This document shows, in pieces, positions 8,249 to 17,435 of a DNA stretch of 64,000 nucleotides; within the stretch, counting starts at the first letter, position 1, and every line of letters begins with the position of its first letter. The notes under the pieces were generated by a model. That model was not told where the DNA came from. It searched no databases and worked only from the letters and a program-made list of their open reading frames with translations. Source of the stretch: Sporosarcina sp. JAI121 (GTDB taxonomy: Bacteria; Bacillota; Bacilli; Bacillales_A; Planococcaceae); NCBI RefSeq assembly GCF_013408665.1, contig NZ_JACCCL010000002.1, forward strand, positions 350,016 through 414,015, read 5' to 3'. The position numbers and the translations under genes are program-made.

Positions 8249-9034
8249 TCACTTAAACAAATGCCGCAAATATCTTTCGGGGTCATCTAAAAAAGTCTTC
8301 GTCATGCTGACATGTTCGATTTCATTAAACGACACATTCACAAGATTCCCGTCTTGAATTTCATATAAATCTGCGCCTGGGTACGCCATTAGAATCGGCG
8401 AATGAGTAGAGATGAGGAACCGTGCGCCTTTGGCAACCATATCATGGAGGATTGCCAGCAATGTCAGTTGCCTGCTGGGTGACAAAGGTGCTTCAGGCTC
8501 ATCCAGAATATAAAAGCCGTCTGGCCGAAATTGTGCTTGGAACAAGTCGAGAAAGCTTTCTCCGTGCGACCGTTTTTCAAGTCCTTCGCCGTATAAATCC
8601 CGAAGTTCATAATAGGTTCTTGCATAGGGCAACACTTCAAGGCTATTCGGGTCGCGTTTTCGAATCTCTTCCATTGTTTGTCGTGCTTCTTCACGGATAT
8701 TGGCGATGCTTCGTGTATAAGTAACGAAGTCGGATGCTCTGAAGAAGAAGCCGTTGCCTGTCTTTACTGACCAAATTAGCTTTAATTCATCTGCCAATTC
8801 AAACGCCGGGGACAAGGAACGGTCCAATTCCATATGTTCTCCACTGATTAACGTGCTACCAGCAGCAGCTGCAATGCCTTCAAGCAGCGTCGTTTTGCCG
8901 CTCCCATTATCCCCGGCAATGATCGTCACTGGGGACTTCAATGTAAGGGCTTCAAAATTTTGAATGACATCCGGATTGAAAGGATAGCGGTCTTCATCAG
9001 ATCGACGGACACGCTGGACTTCACGTAAAGTCAT
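8249..9034 (-). CDS. AAA/ABC-type ATPase (predicted ATP-binding protein, COG3910-like)
   Basis: Soluble P-loop ATPase of 261 residues. Walker A GDNGSGKTT starts at residue 41, a signature-like SHGES is at about 157, and Walker B FYILDEPEAPLS is followed by the switch STHSP. This arrangement matches stand-alone SMC/RecF-like ATPases without a membrane partner. The biological role is unknown. It is convergent with ppaC and 49 bp downstream of the oxidoreductase gene on the same strand. No nuclease or toxin gene is beside it, so a defence role is not suggested. Confidence 0.75.
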   Translation of the reverse strand: MTLREVQRVRRSDEDRYPFNPDVIQNFEALTLKSPVTIIAGDNGSGKTTLLEGIAAAAGSTLISGEHMELDRSLSPAFELADELKLIWSVKTGNGFFFRASDFVTYTRSIANIREEARQTMEEIRKRDPNSLEVLPYARTYYELRDLYGEGLEKRSHGESFLDLFQAQFRPDGFYILDEPEAPLSPSRQLTLLAILHDMVAKGARFLISTHSPILMAYPGADLYEIQDGNLVNVSFNEIEHVSMTKTFLDDPERYLRHLFK

Positions 9035-9083
9035 TACATCACCCCTTTCCGACAGTATACCTTAAGTAGGGAGGGTTATCAGA

Positions 9084-10457
9084 TTACAAATTTAGCGGTT
9101 TTGTCGCGGGGCCTTCGAGGACGGATCCATCTTTGCGAAAACGTGAGCCATGACATGGGCAATCCCATGTTTCATCGCCATTATTCCATCTCGTCCGGCA
9201 ACCCATATGCGTACAAATAGGGGAGTCTGTCCGAGTAATGTGGCCGCTCGTGAACTCTTTTAAGACAAGTCCCGTAGTTTTCAATGCTTGTAATAAAAAT
9301 GAACCAAAGCCTGTCCGGTCAGGAGAATAAAGGCCGGAAGCCCGATTAGGTTTTCCGACGATAAGGTCAGTGATGATACGTGCGCTTGCAATCGAATTGG
9401 ATAAGCCCCATTTTCGATACCCCGTGCTTAAATAGACGTACGGCATGCTGGACGAAATAATTCCTGCGTACGGAATCAGATCCGGTGTTTGTGGGTCTTG
9501 TGCGGACCAACCGTGCGTCATCGTTGATAAGTTATACAATTCTTTCACATCGGTATAAAGCCGATTGTAGTGGACTAGTGTTTCACGCTCCATTCCCGCC
9601 TGGTGGCTTTCACCAGATAGCAGAAAAAATGTTTTTTCGTCAATTTGGGCTGTCCGGATGGATCGTTTCGGCTCGTCGACTGCAATGTATTGGCCACGGA
9701 GCGCCATATTTCCTTCTGCTGAGACGATATAAGAACGATCGACGGATAGCTTCATGATTTGCAGACCGCGCAGTGCTTCAATTGGATAATGTGAACATAA
9801 AATGAGTTCAGTGAATTGGACTTCATGTCCCGATTGTAAAGAAAGTAGGCGTTTTTTCAAATCCATCAGTATGACATCCGATTGCTCGTATATTCGCGCG
9901 CCGGCTTCAACTGCAAGTTGTGCAAGATGTTGTCCGAATCGTACAGGGTGAATCTGGTTTTCATTTTTCAGTGTGATAGTTGCGTCAATCTGAATCGGTA
10001 ATTCCGAGTTCTTCCCGAATTCACCCGGAATACCGAGTTCCTCGTAGGCTTTCATTTCATAACGAAGCAAATCGGTGCCCAGTTTTGATTGGGAATACAG
10101 AATGGAGTCGGCTGCGCGCAATTCATCTTTTTTTGCAATGGATTTCCCGAATTGTACGGCTGCATCGTTTATATCGAAATAGAGTTTCGCGTTGTCCTGT
10201 CCGAATTGTTTCAGTAATTTTGCGTAAACGAGGTCATGCTGGGCGGTCAGTTTTCCCGTGGAGTTTCCCGTCGCGCCGGATAGGATTGTATCTTTTTCAA
10301 GAAGGATAACGTCTTTTCCTTCTTTCGCCAGGAAGTACGCATTTGCAATTCCGCTCAAACCGCCCCCGATAATACAGACATCGCAAGTGATATCCTCGTC
10401 AACTTCAGGATATGGTTTACGTGGATATGCGGTACTCAGCCATAATGAATTAGACAT
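9084..10457 (-). CDS. FAD-dependent oxidoreductase with C-terminal Rieske domain (YhfW-like)
   Basis: Two-domain redox protein of 457 residues. The N-terminal DAO-type FAD domain has the dinucleotide motif GGGLSG at 31-36 followed by an acidic strand end LLEKD. The C-terminal 50 residues form a Rieske [2Fe-2S] centre with CTHMGC and CPCHGSRF. This architecture matches Bacillus YhfW; the substrate is not established. ATG 10457 was chosen because GGAGG lies 7 nt upstream. The longer frame to 10499 lacks a ribosome site. Confidence 0.85.
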   Translation of the reverse strand: MSNSLWLSTAYPRKPYPEVDEDITCDVCIIGGGLSGIANAYFLAKEGKDVILLEKDTILSGATGNSTGKLTAQHDLVYAKLLKQFGQDNAKLYFDINDAAVQFGKSIAKKDELRAADSILYSQSKLGTDLLRYEMKAYEELGIPGEFGKNSELPIQIDATITLKNENQIHPVRFGQHLAQLAVEAGARIYEQSDVILMDLKKRLLSLQSGHEVQFTELILCSHYPIEALRGLQIMKLSVDRSYIVSAEGNMALRGQYIAVDEPKRSIRTAQIDEKTFFLLSGESHQAGMERETLVHYNRLYTDVKELYNLSTMTHGWSAQDPQTPDLIPYAGIISSSMPYVYLSTGYRKWGLSNSIASARIITDLIVGKPNRASGLYSPDRTGFGSFLLQALKTTGLVLKEFTSGHITRTDSPICTHMGCRTRWNNGDETWDCPCHGSRFRKDGSVLEGPATKPLNL

Positions 10458-10560
10458 TATATTACCTCCGTCAAGTATGCTTGAAATTATAGTAAGCATA
10501 TTTATTGTTACCCTCTTTGATCGAATTTAAAATGAAGATACGAGAGGTGGTTGGAATTGA

Positions 10561-11202
10561 ATGAAAATTGAAATATGGTCGGATTACGTCTGCCCGTTTT
10601 GTTATATCGGCAAACGTAGATTAGAAGAGGCGCTAGAGCAAACGGGTCTTGGGGACAATGCTGAAATAGTATTCAAAGCGTACGAGTTGGATCCGAATTC
10701 GCCCGCCGAATCAGATGCACCGATACAAGTAGGCCTTGCGAAGAAATATGGCATGAGCGTTGAAGAAGCGAAAAAGATGACGGATAACGTGGCGGCGCAG
10801 GCACAAACGGTTGGATTGATTTATGACTTCGACAAGATGACACCAGCCAATACATTCAATGCACACCGTCTTGCAAAACTTGCTGAGCAGGAGGGTGTCG
10901 ATAAAACCGTATCGGAAAATTTACTGAAAGCCTATTTCGTTGATGGGGAAAAGATAGGAGTGGACGACGTGCTACTTCGAATTGCAGAAGAGGCGGGGAT
11001 TTCTCGCAACCGTGCGAAAGATATGCTGGAGTCCGAAGAATTTACCGAAGAGGTTAAAATGGATATCTCAGAAGCTGGACAACTTGGCGTGAAGGGTGTT
11101 CCATTTTTTGTGATTAATCGTAAATATGCAATTTCAGGAGCACAACCGGCTGATGCTTTTGCGAATGCGCTACGACAGGCTGCGGAAGAAGAAACCCAAT
11201 AA
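10561..11202 (+). CDS. DsbA family oxidoreductase, FrnE-like
   Basis: Cytosolic thioredoxin-fold protein of 213 residues. The CPFC redox motif is at residues 11-14 in the first strand-turn, followed by a helical insertion and the cis-proline loop GVKGVPFFV near the C-terminus. No signal peptide is present, which fits the FrnE/2-hydroxychromene-2-carboxylate isomerase-like branch rather than exported DsbA. The ATG at 10561 is 10 nt after GAGAGGTGG. It is divergent from the Rieske oxidoreductase gene, with which it may share a redox stress context. Confidence 0.88.
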   Translation: MKIEIWSDYVCPFCYIGKRRLEEALEQTGLGDNAEIVFKAYELDPNSPAESDAPIQVGLAKKYGMSVEEAKKMTDNVAAQAQTVGLIYDFDKMTPANTFNAHRLAKLAEQEGVDKTVSENLLKAYFVDGEKIGVDDVLLRIAEEAGISRNRAKDMLESEEFTEEVKMDISEAGQLGVKGVPFFVINRKYAISGAQPADAFANALRQAAEEETQ

Positions 11203-11243
11203 AATCGGCCATGCAATCATAATGATTGCATGGCCGATTTTTA
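11202..11243. terminator. Terminator after the DsbA-family gene
   Basis: Nearly perfect 18-19 bp stem built on AATCGGCCATGCAATCAT and its complement with a minimal loop, followed by TTTTTAT. It begins at the stop codon. Confidence 0.88.
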
Positions 11244-11332
11244 TTTATTGCTTTGTATTATTATCTAGACTACAAATGCCAATCCGATTGATGACTGTCA
11301 GGATTAAACGGCGCCCTACGCTTTAGTTTATT

Positions 11333-11860
11333 TTATTCAGCAGGGTTAGCTTGTAATTCGATTGTGATTTTTATGTCGTCGCCTACAAGAACGCCGCCTG
11401 CTTCCAGCGCTTGGTTCCATGTAAGACCGAATTCTTTTCTTGAAATTTTACCTTCAACTTCGAAAGCCGCTACACCTACGCCCCAAGGGTTTTTGCCTGA
11501 ACCTTCGTATTCCGCTTCAAATGTAACTTTTTTCGTTACGTCTTTAACGGTCATATCGCCAGTTACGTCGTATTTGTTGTCACCTTTTTTCGCGATATCC
11601 GTTGAAACAAATGTAAGGTTCGGATATGTTTCTGCATCGAAGAAATCTGCGGAACGAAGGTGATTGTCACGATCATCGCTATTTGTGTGGATTGAGGAAG
11701 CATCGATTTTAAAGTTGATTTTCGCGCCTGTCAAATCTTCAGGGTTTCCTTCGATTGTACCTTCTACTCCTGTAAAACGCCCTCTAACTTTTGAAACCAT
11801 CATATGTTTAACTGAAAAACCAACGTTTGTATGTGAAGCGTCTACTGTCCATTTTGTCAT
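11333..11860 (-). CDS. YceI family protein
   Basis: Lipocalin-like beta-barrel protein of 175 residues. Family features are the opening KWTVDASHTNVGFSVKHM, the SADFFDAETYPNLTF block and the KEFGLTWN segment near the end. Relatives bind long polyisoprenoid chains. Many Gram-negative members are periplasmic, but this one has no signal peptide and is probably cytosolic, as common in Firmicutes. A sigma-A promoter lies about 40-65 bp upstream. Confidence 0.9.
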   Translation of the reverse strand: MTKWTVDASHTNVGFSVKHMMVSKVRGRFTGVEGTIEGNPEDLTGAKINFKIDASSIHTNSDDRDNHLRSADFFDAETYPNLTFVSTDIAKKGDNKYDVTGDMTVKDVTKKVTFEAEYEGSGKNPWGVGVAAFEVEGKISRKEFGLTWNQALEAGGVLVGDDIKITIELQANPAE

Positions 11861-11896
11861 TATGAAAAACTTCCTCTCTGTTTAAGATATGTTCCT

Positions 11897-11925
11897 ACTA
11901 TATTCGGTATTTATCTTGAAGTCAA
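11897..11925 (-). promoter_or_regulatory. Sigma-A promoter of the yceI-like gene
   Basis: On the minus strand TTGACT, a 17-nt spacer and TATAGT are found 37 bp before the start codon. Confidence 0.65.
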
Positions 11926-12098
11926 GGTATTTATACGGATTGATTTTAAATAGGGGTAATAGTATGACTACTATTCGATGAGAATTCCTTGTCAAAAGAA
12001 GAGTTTGCAAGCATACTATTAAAGATGAAAAGCTTTAACTTGAATCAGCAAAAGTCTGCGACATCATAGTCGGTGGATGAATGCAAAAATACGTATAA

Positions 12099-12227
12099 AT
12101 CAGTGGGGATGCAAACTCCCTGCTGATAGGGGAGGAATGAAGTTCAATTCCTCCTTGTTAAGCCTCCGGCGGATGTCACAAATTTTGAAAGGAGTTAATC
12201 TCGCAAAATTTGGACGCAATTACGCCG
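12099..12227. repeat. Structured intergenic repeat, copy A (hairpin cluster before murB)
   Basis: The 400-bp space between the yceI-like gene and murB has no gene but contains three nested hairpins. ATCAG/CTGAT enclose GGGG/TCCC (12099-12127). GGAGGAAT/ATTCCTCC enclose the loop GAAGTTCA (12131-12154). An outer CGGCG/CGCCG pair (12167-12227) encloses GTC/GAC and AAATTTTG/CAAAATTT. The AGTTCA loop recurs at 24.2-24.4 kb in hairpins with different stem sequence, which marks it as a repeat family. Function unknown. Confidence 0.6.
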
Positions 12228-12260
12228 AGAAGTAATTGATTTTGAAAGGGTTGAATGTTG

Positions 12261-13181
12261 ATGTCGAAACATCAATGGTATGAAGATCTTCAGGAAAAAA
12301 TGCCACAAGGCACTCTACTAATAGACGAACCACTAGGCAAATATACGATGACAAAACTTGGGGGAGCAGCTGACCTACTTGTCATCCCGGGAACGATAGA
12401 TGAATCAGAAATCGCGGTTCGCTACGCATATGAAAATGAAATTCCTTTGTTATTGCTTGGAAATGGGTCGAACATGGTTGTCAGGGATGGCGGTGTCAGA
12501 GGTATTGTCCTTCATCTGTCGGAGCTCAGTGACATAAGGATTGAAGGTTCATTTGTGCATGCAGAAGCGGGTGCCCTAATTATTGATGTATCAAAACGTG
12601 CAGCCGCCGCAACCTTGTCCGGCATTGAATTTGCCTGCGGGATTCCAGGTTCTATTGGAGGTGCAATGGCGATGAATGCCGGTGCATATGGCGGGGAAAT
12701 AAAAGATATCATCGTACAGGCGACGGTACTGACGAAAGCAGGCGAGCGGTTGGTTCTTTCTAAAGACGAACTCGAACTTGGTTATCGTCGAAGCATCATT
12801 TCGAAAAATGGCTACTTTGTTCTATCTGCACTTTTCCAACTTGCGCCGGGAGACCGGGATGTCATTGATGCAAAAGTGGCAGACCTTACCCACCAGCGTG
12901 AGTCAAAGCAACCGCTGGAATATCCTTCTGCAGGAAGTGTGTTCAAACGTCCACCGGGTTATTTTGCAGGCAAGCTTATTCAGGACTGTGGCATGCAGGG
13001 GAAAGGGCATGGGGGAGCGGAAGTTTCATTGAAGCATGCTGGCTTCATTATTAATAAAGACAATGCGACCGCTTCTGATTATATTCAGACAATCGAAATG
13101 GTACAGGCGGAAGTGAAAAAGAAGTTTGATATCGAGCTGGAGCTTGAAGTGAAAATTGTAGGCGAAGAAACAGCAGAATAA
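12261..13181 (+). CDS. murB: UDP-N-acetylmuramate dehydrogenase (UDP-N-acetylenolpyruvoylglucosamine reductase)
   Basis: Flavoenzyme that reduces UDP-GlcNAc-enolpyruvate to UDP-MurNAc in peptidoglycan precursor synthesis. About 306 residues. FAD-binding blocks LGNGSNMVV and CGIPGSIGGAMAMNAGAYGG are followed by YRRSII. The catalytic-serine segment SAGSVFKRP and GGAEVSLKHAGFI close the protein. The lack of a long C-terminal tyrosine loop makes it a type II enzyme. ATG 12261 is 10 nt after GAAAGGG; ATG 12255 and TTG 12258 are close alternatives. It stands apart from other mur genes. Confidence 0.95.
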   Translation: MSKHQWYEDLQEKMPQGTLLIDEPLGKYTMTKLGGAADLLVIPGTIDESEIAVRYAYENEIPLLLLGNGSNMVVRDGGVRGIVLHLSELSDIRIEGSFVHAEAGALIIDVSKRAAAATLSGIEFACGIPGSIGGAMAMNAGAYGGEIKDIIVQATVLTKAGERLVLSKDELELGYRRSIISKNGYFVLSALFQLAPGDRDVIDAKVADLTHQRESKQPLEYPSAGSVFKRPPGYFAGKLIQDCGMQGKGHGGAEVSLKHAGFIINKDNATASDYIQTIEMVQAEVKKKFDIELELEVKIVGEETAE

Positions 13182-13183
13182 CA

Positions 13184-13222
13184 AAAAAGCGGATAACCCA
13201 TAAATGGGCTGTCCGCTTTTTG
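13184..13222. terminator. Terminator after murB
   Basis: AAAAAGCGGA and CCCAT pair with ATGGG and TCCGCTTTTT around a short loop. It works in both directions and also lies at the end of the convergent stress-protein gene. Confidence 0.85.
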
Positions 13223-13234
13223 TTATATCTTTGA

Positions 13235-13906
13235 TCAATTCGTTTTACAAGAGAACAGGGAAGGATCGGTCACTTGGTCATCTGTAACGTGAACTTGGCA
13301 CATTTTATTGTTGCTCATGAATTTGAAAATGCCATTATTGAAATCAGTACCGACTTCCTTAAAGAAAATACCCTCAAAGCGGGCTTCTTTCGACAGTGTG
13401 AATTTGACGCTGAAACCGGTACCGTCCTCGACTAAGTAGGCACGAACACCTTTTTCAAACATGCCGTCAATTTCATCTTTGATGGCACGATCGACAGAAA
13501 CGACATGAAAGTCAACGAATGTAATCTCGCGTAGCAACACGTTCATGAACGAACCTTTCGTAATTTCCTCCCATCTGCTTTGGGCGGTTTGTCCGATAAT
13601 GATTTGTGTGATGTTATTTTCATGCGCCACTTCTTTAATCACTTTTGCAGAAGGGCGTTTTTCATTATCTCGGATGATGAATTCTTCTACTTCCAACTCT
13701 TCGGCCAGTTCTTTCCATCGATCCACGTAGTCGGATTTTTCCGCGTCAAATTCATCATAAGGTAGCGGGTCAACAGTTAAAATATACATTGGACAATCCA
13801 TGATTGTTGCGATTTTATGTCCTCGTCTAATGAGACGTTCACCATTTGGACCGTAGTAGACACAAACGAGAATACTCTCGTCCATACGACCTTTTACTTT
13901 GCCCAT
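13235..13906 (-). CDS. Universal stress protein-like protein, KdpD-type Usp domain
   Basis: Soluble 223-residue protein. The first ~140 residues look like the Usp domain found in the N-terminal half of KdpD sensors (ILVCVYYGPNGERLIRRG, then an ATP-loop-like IIIGQTAQSRWEEITKGSF). The last ~70 residues are unassigned. No kinase or membrane segment is present. ATG 13906 was chosen since GAGGTG lies 9 nt upstream. The gene is divergent from the Mrp antiporter operon, so a link to monovalent cation homeostasis is possible but is inference from position only. Confidence 0.6.
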   Translation of the reverse strand: MGKVKGRMDESILVCVYYGPNGERLIRRGHKIATIMDCPMYILTVDPLPYDEFDAEKSDYVDRWKELAEELEVEEFIIRDNEKRPSAKVIKEVAHENNITQIIIGQTAQSRWEEITKGSFMNVLLREITFVDFHVVSVDRAIKDEIDGMFEKGVRAYLVEDGTGFSVKFTLSKEARFEGIFFKEVGTDFNNGIFKFMSNNKMCQVHVTDDQVTDPSLFSCKTN

Positions 13907-14060
13907 GACGGTAGTCACCTCTTAATTAATATTTGTTATCTGAATTCATGCTTGAAGTTTATGTTGATTGAAAACCAAGCTATTATATACGAAAATGCGT
14001 CATTTGACAAGAAGAGGTTAATTCGAAATGCTTTAAAGTGTTAATTATACATTTATAGTG

Positions 14061-14160
14061 TATAATTTTTTGTATAAACTCATCGAGTTTCCCCTCATAC
14101 TGTTATCTATAGCTCCCTATTATCCCGTCAGTAACGACGCAGGTCAAGTATGCTCGTTAC
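14061..14160 (+). promoter_or_regulatory. Promoter-leader region of the mrp operon
   Basis: The 360-bp divergent space before mrpA holds a TATAAT box at 14061-14066 with a poor -35. Further down a perfect inverted repeat GTAACGA/TCGTTAC spans 14131-14160. Transcription from the box would give a leader of about 200 nt containing that hairpin. No known riboswitch class was recognised. Confidence 0.35.
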
Positions 14161-14269
14161 AATTTAATGAAACTTTACAAACCCACATACTAAGAGCTGT
14201 ATTTTTCTGTATACCTTTTCGGTGATTTAATTCTACCGGTTTAATCTTTTTAGCATTGGAGGTCTGTAT

Positions 14270-16684
14270 TTGTTAACAATTACGATAGCTATTTTCATCC
14301 CGTTTTTGGCCGCCATTTTTGTTCCGTTCATTTACAAGCGGGTGCGGAGCCGGAACATCGGTTGGTTTGTCATGGCCGTTCCGCTGACGTTGTTCATCGC
14401 TCTCGCCAGTTTCATTCCGTCTGTTGCGGGCGGGAAAACGTACATACATACAATTAGCTGGATTGATTCTGCAGGAATCAATTTCACTACATATCTTGAC
14501 GGTCTTAGTATGATTTTTGGGCTTTTGATTACTGGGGTCGGGAGTCTTGTCATTCTCTATTCCATATATTATTTATCCGAACGTGAAGCATTAGGGCGTT
14601 TTTACGTTTATCTTCTTATGTTCATGGGCGCGATGCTTGGTGTCATCTTTTCGGATAATTTAATGGTACTATACGTATTTTGGGAATTGACGAGCATTTC
14701 GTCGTTTCTATTGATTGCGTTTTGGTATCACAGGAAAAAGTCCAGGTCCGGAGCACAAAAGTCGATGATCATCACCGTGTCAGGCGGGGTGGGGATGCTT
14801 GCCGGTTTCATCATGCTGCATACGTTGACAGGTTCGTTCAGTGTACGCGAAATTATCGCCACGATTGGTCAGTATACGGGCGAAAGTCTTTTCTTGCCGG
14901 CCATGATGCTCGTGTTATTTGGTGCATTTACAAAGTCCGCACAATTTCCGTTCCATATCTGGTTGCCTGATGCAATGGAAGCGCCTACGCCGGTCAGTGC
15001 TTATCTGCATTCTGCAACAATGGTCAAGGCGGGGATCTATCTCGTTGCACGCTTTACACCGGTGTTCGGAGGGGAAGCGGTGTGGTTTTACACAGTAACT
15101 GGTGTCGGGATATTTACCTTATTCTGGGGTTCAGTGAACGCGGTTCGACAGACGGACCTCAAGGCGCTGCTCGCTTACTCGACAATCAGTCAGCTTGGTC
15201 TGATCATGAGCCTTTTCGGCCTTGGTTCCGCGGCGCTCAACGGAGGCTACAGTGCGGACTCGGTCATCTATACGCAGGCAACGTTTGCCGCTTTGTTCCA
15301 CCTTATTAACCACTCCACGTTCAAAGGTGCTCTCTTCATGGTTGTCGGTATCGTCGATCATCAAGTGGGAACACGGGATATCCGAAGGCTTGGCGGACTG
15401 ATGTCCCTTATGCCTGTAACGTTTACTGCCGCTGTCATCGGAAGTTTTTCGATGGCGGGATTGCCACCGTTTAACGGTTTTCTAAGTAAGGAAATGTTTT
15501 TTGAATCGGTTCTGATTATACGTAACCTTGATATTTTTGCGATGGGTCCCTTATGGGGGAGCATAATACCTGTCGTTGCATGGATTGCAAGCGTACTAAC
15601 GTTCGTTTATAGCATGATTATCGTTTTTCAGACGTTTTTGGGGAAACATCAGCCGGACCGTCTTGACCGGAAAGCGGTTGAAGCTCCAGTCGGAATGCTT
15701 GTCGCTCCGTCAATACTTGCCACTTTTGTTGTCGGAATTTTCTTCTTCCCGAATATAATCGGAAATTACGTATTGCGTCCGGCGATGGCGGCGGTCTATC
15801 CACCGTTTAAAGGAGCTGAAGGACTCGTGCCACATATATCTGCGTGGCACGGTTTCAATGCGCCTATACTGATGACGATTGGCGTTGTCGTACTGGGCGC
15901 GTTGCTCTACTTTTTCCTTCGTTATTGGCGCGGAATCTATTCGATTGCCCCGATGCGATGGAACCTCGATACTGTGTACAATGGTCTTTTATTACAGTTG
16001 GAAAAAGGTTCTGCTTTCTTGACGCGAACCTATATGACGGGTTATCTGCGGGATTACCTTGTTTATATCTTTATATTCTTCATCGCGACAGCAGGCGGGG
16101 GGCTCTTATGGGCTGGCGGTTTTTCGATTGATCTGTCCAATGATGCTTCCGTCACAATCAATGAATACATCATCATTTTAGTAATGATGGGGGCAAGCGT
16201 TGTAATCCTCTTTGCGAAGTCACGTATAACTGCAATTCTATTGAATGGTGTTCTTGGCTATTCAATCGCTATTCTCTTTGTCGTGTTCAGGGCACCGGAT
16301 TTAGCTTTGACGCAAATCATAGTGGAAACTGTAACGACAGCATTATTTCTCCTCTGTTTTTATTTTTTACCTGAATGGAGCAAGGAGAAATCAACATTAT
16401 CGTCTAAAATGGGTAGGGGAATCATCGCCATTTCAGTCGGAAGCGTTGTCACTGTTCTGGCACTCGTTGTGCAAGGTAATAAAATGTTCGAGTCGGTTTC
16501 CGTCTACTTTGAAGATGCTTACGAGTTGGCAGGAGGAAAAAATATCGTCAATACGATACTGGGCGACTTCCGTGCATTCGATACGATGCTTGAAGTTGTC
16601 GTGCTTTTCATCGCCGGGATCGGAGTGTTTACATTAATCAAACTGAAGGCGGGAAAGGGGGATAAGGACGTTGAAGATCAATGA
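14270..16684 (+). CDS. mrpA: Mrp-type Na+/H+ antiporter subunit A
   Basis: Largest subunit of the seven-protein Mrp cation/proton antiporter, a relative of complex I subunit NuoL. The 804-residue polytopic protein has the proton-antiporter core (LFVYVFWELTS-like region, HSATMVKAGIYL, LINHSTFKGALFM) in its first 480 residues. A C-terminal MrpB/NuoJ-like extension carries FRAPDLALTQIIVE. It exports Na+ in exchange for H+ and supports pH and salt tolerance. The start is TTG 14270, 6 nt after GGAGGT. The whole A-G set follows in canonical order. Confidence 0.96.
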   Translation: MLTITIAIFIPFLAAIFVPFIYKRVRSRNIGWFVMAVPLTLFIALASFIPSVAGGKTYIHTISWIDSAGINFTTYLDGLSMIFGLLITGVGSLVILYSIYYLSEREALGRFYVYLLMFMGAMLGVIFSDNLMVLYVFWELTSISSFLLIAFWYHRKKSRSGAQKSMIITVSGGVGMLAGFIMLHTLTGSFSVREIIATIGQYTGESLFLPAMMLVLFGAFTKSAQFPFHIWLPDAMEAPTPVSAYLHSATMVKAGIYLVARFTPVFGGEAVWFYTVTGVGIFTLFWGSVNAVRQTDLKALLAYSTISQLGLIMSLFGLGSAALNGGYSADSVIYTQATFAALFHLINHSTFKGALFMVVGIVDHQVGTRDIRRLGGLMSLMPVTFTAAVIGSFSMAGLPPFNGFLSKEMFFESVLIIRNLDIFAMGPLWGSIIPVVAWIASVLTFVYSMIIVFQTFLGKHQPDRLDRKAVEAPVGMLVAPSILATFVVGIFFFPNIIGNYVLRPAMAAVYPPFKGAEGLVPHISAWHGFNAPILMTIGVVVLGALLYFFLRYWRGIYSIAPMRWNLDTVYNGLLLQLEKGSAFLTRTYMTGYLRDYLVYIFIFFIATAGGGLLWAGGFSIDLSNDASVTINEYIIILVMMGASVVILFAKSRITAILLNGVLGYSIAILFVVFRAPDLALTQIIVETVTTALFLLCFYFLPEWSKEKSTLSSKMGRGIIAISVGSVVTVLALVVQGNKMFESVSVYFEDAYELAGGKNIVNTILGDFRAFDTMLEVVVLFIAGIGVFTLIKLKAGKGDKDVEDQ

Positions 16685-17093
16685 TGTCATTTTACAAACA
16701 GTGACGAAAATTGTTGTATTCATCATTTTGACGTTCGGCGTTGAATTATTCCTGTCGGGCCACAATAATCCCGGAGGTGGATTCATAGGCGGTCTGGTCC
16801 TTTCCTCCGCTTTCGTTCTGCTCTATTTGGTGTTTGATATCGAAACGGTCCGTAAAGGTATTCCATTCGATTTCAAGAAGATTGCGGCATTTGGTGCATT
16901 GCTTGCGGTCGGGACGGGTTTAGGATCAGTACTATTCGGTTCTGCATTCCTAACCCAGACGGCCAGCCATTTTAATTTACCGGTATTCGGAGAAACGGAA
17001 CTGTCGACTGTGGTTCTATTCGAGGCTGGAGTGGCACTGACTGTTGTTGGTGTCGTCGTAACAATTATTTTAAGTATTAGTGAGGATGTGTAG
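16671..17093 (+). CDS. mrpB: Mrp Na+/H+ antiporter subunit B
   Basis: Membrane subunit of 140 residues with four hydrophobic segments. The conserved HNNPGGGFIGGL loop follows the first helix. It is essential for assembly of the antiporter in studied systems. The start is TTG 16671 inside the last codons of mrpA (14-bp overlap), implying translational coupling. Confidence 0.93.
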   Translation: MKINDVILQTVTKIVVFIILTFGVELFLSGHNNPGGGFIGGLVLSSAFVLLYLVFDIETVRKGIPFDFKKIAAFGALLAVGTGLGSVLFGSAFLTQTASHFNLPVFGETELSTVVLFEAGVALTVVGVVVTIILSISEDV

Positions 17094-17096
17094 CGG

Positions 17097-17435
17097 ATGG
17101 AAACGTTAATAACGATACTCGTTGGAGTGCTGGTAACGGTCGCTGTCTACTTGCTGCTATCCAAAAGCCTAGTTCGTGTCATATTAGGAACAGCTATCTT
17201 GTCCCATGCTGTGCATTTACTTTTGATGACAATGGGCGGGCTGAAAAAAGGGGCCGTTCCGCTGTTGGGTGAAAATGCGGAAAACTATGCGGACGCTCTT
17301 CCACAGGCACTTATCCTGACGGCAATAGTTATCAGCTTCGCAGTGACTTCATTTTTACTGGTACTTGCTTATCGTACATATAAAGAGACTGGATCGGATA
17401 ATCTCGCTGTATTGAGAGGGTTCGAAGATGAATAA
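17097..17435 (+). CDS. mrpC: Mrp Na+/H+ antiporter subunit C
   Basis: NuoK-like subunit of 112 residues with three transmembrane helices (residues about 5-22, 28-50, 70-95). The block DALPQALILTAIVI is characteristic of the family. It begins 3 bp after mrpB and overlaps mrpD by 8 bp. Confidence 0.94.
   Translation: METLITILVGVLVTVAVYLLLSKSLVRVILGTAILSHAVHLLLMTMGGLKKGAVPLLGENAENYADALPQALILTAIVISFAVTSFLLVLAYRTYKETGSDNLAVLRGFEDE

Noticed and set aside
8249..9034. Stand-alone ATPase as part of an OLD/Septu-like defence system
   Set aside because: No nuclease domain in the protein and no nuclease or toxin gene beside it; neighbours are housekeeping genes.
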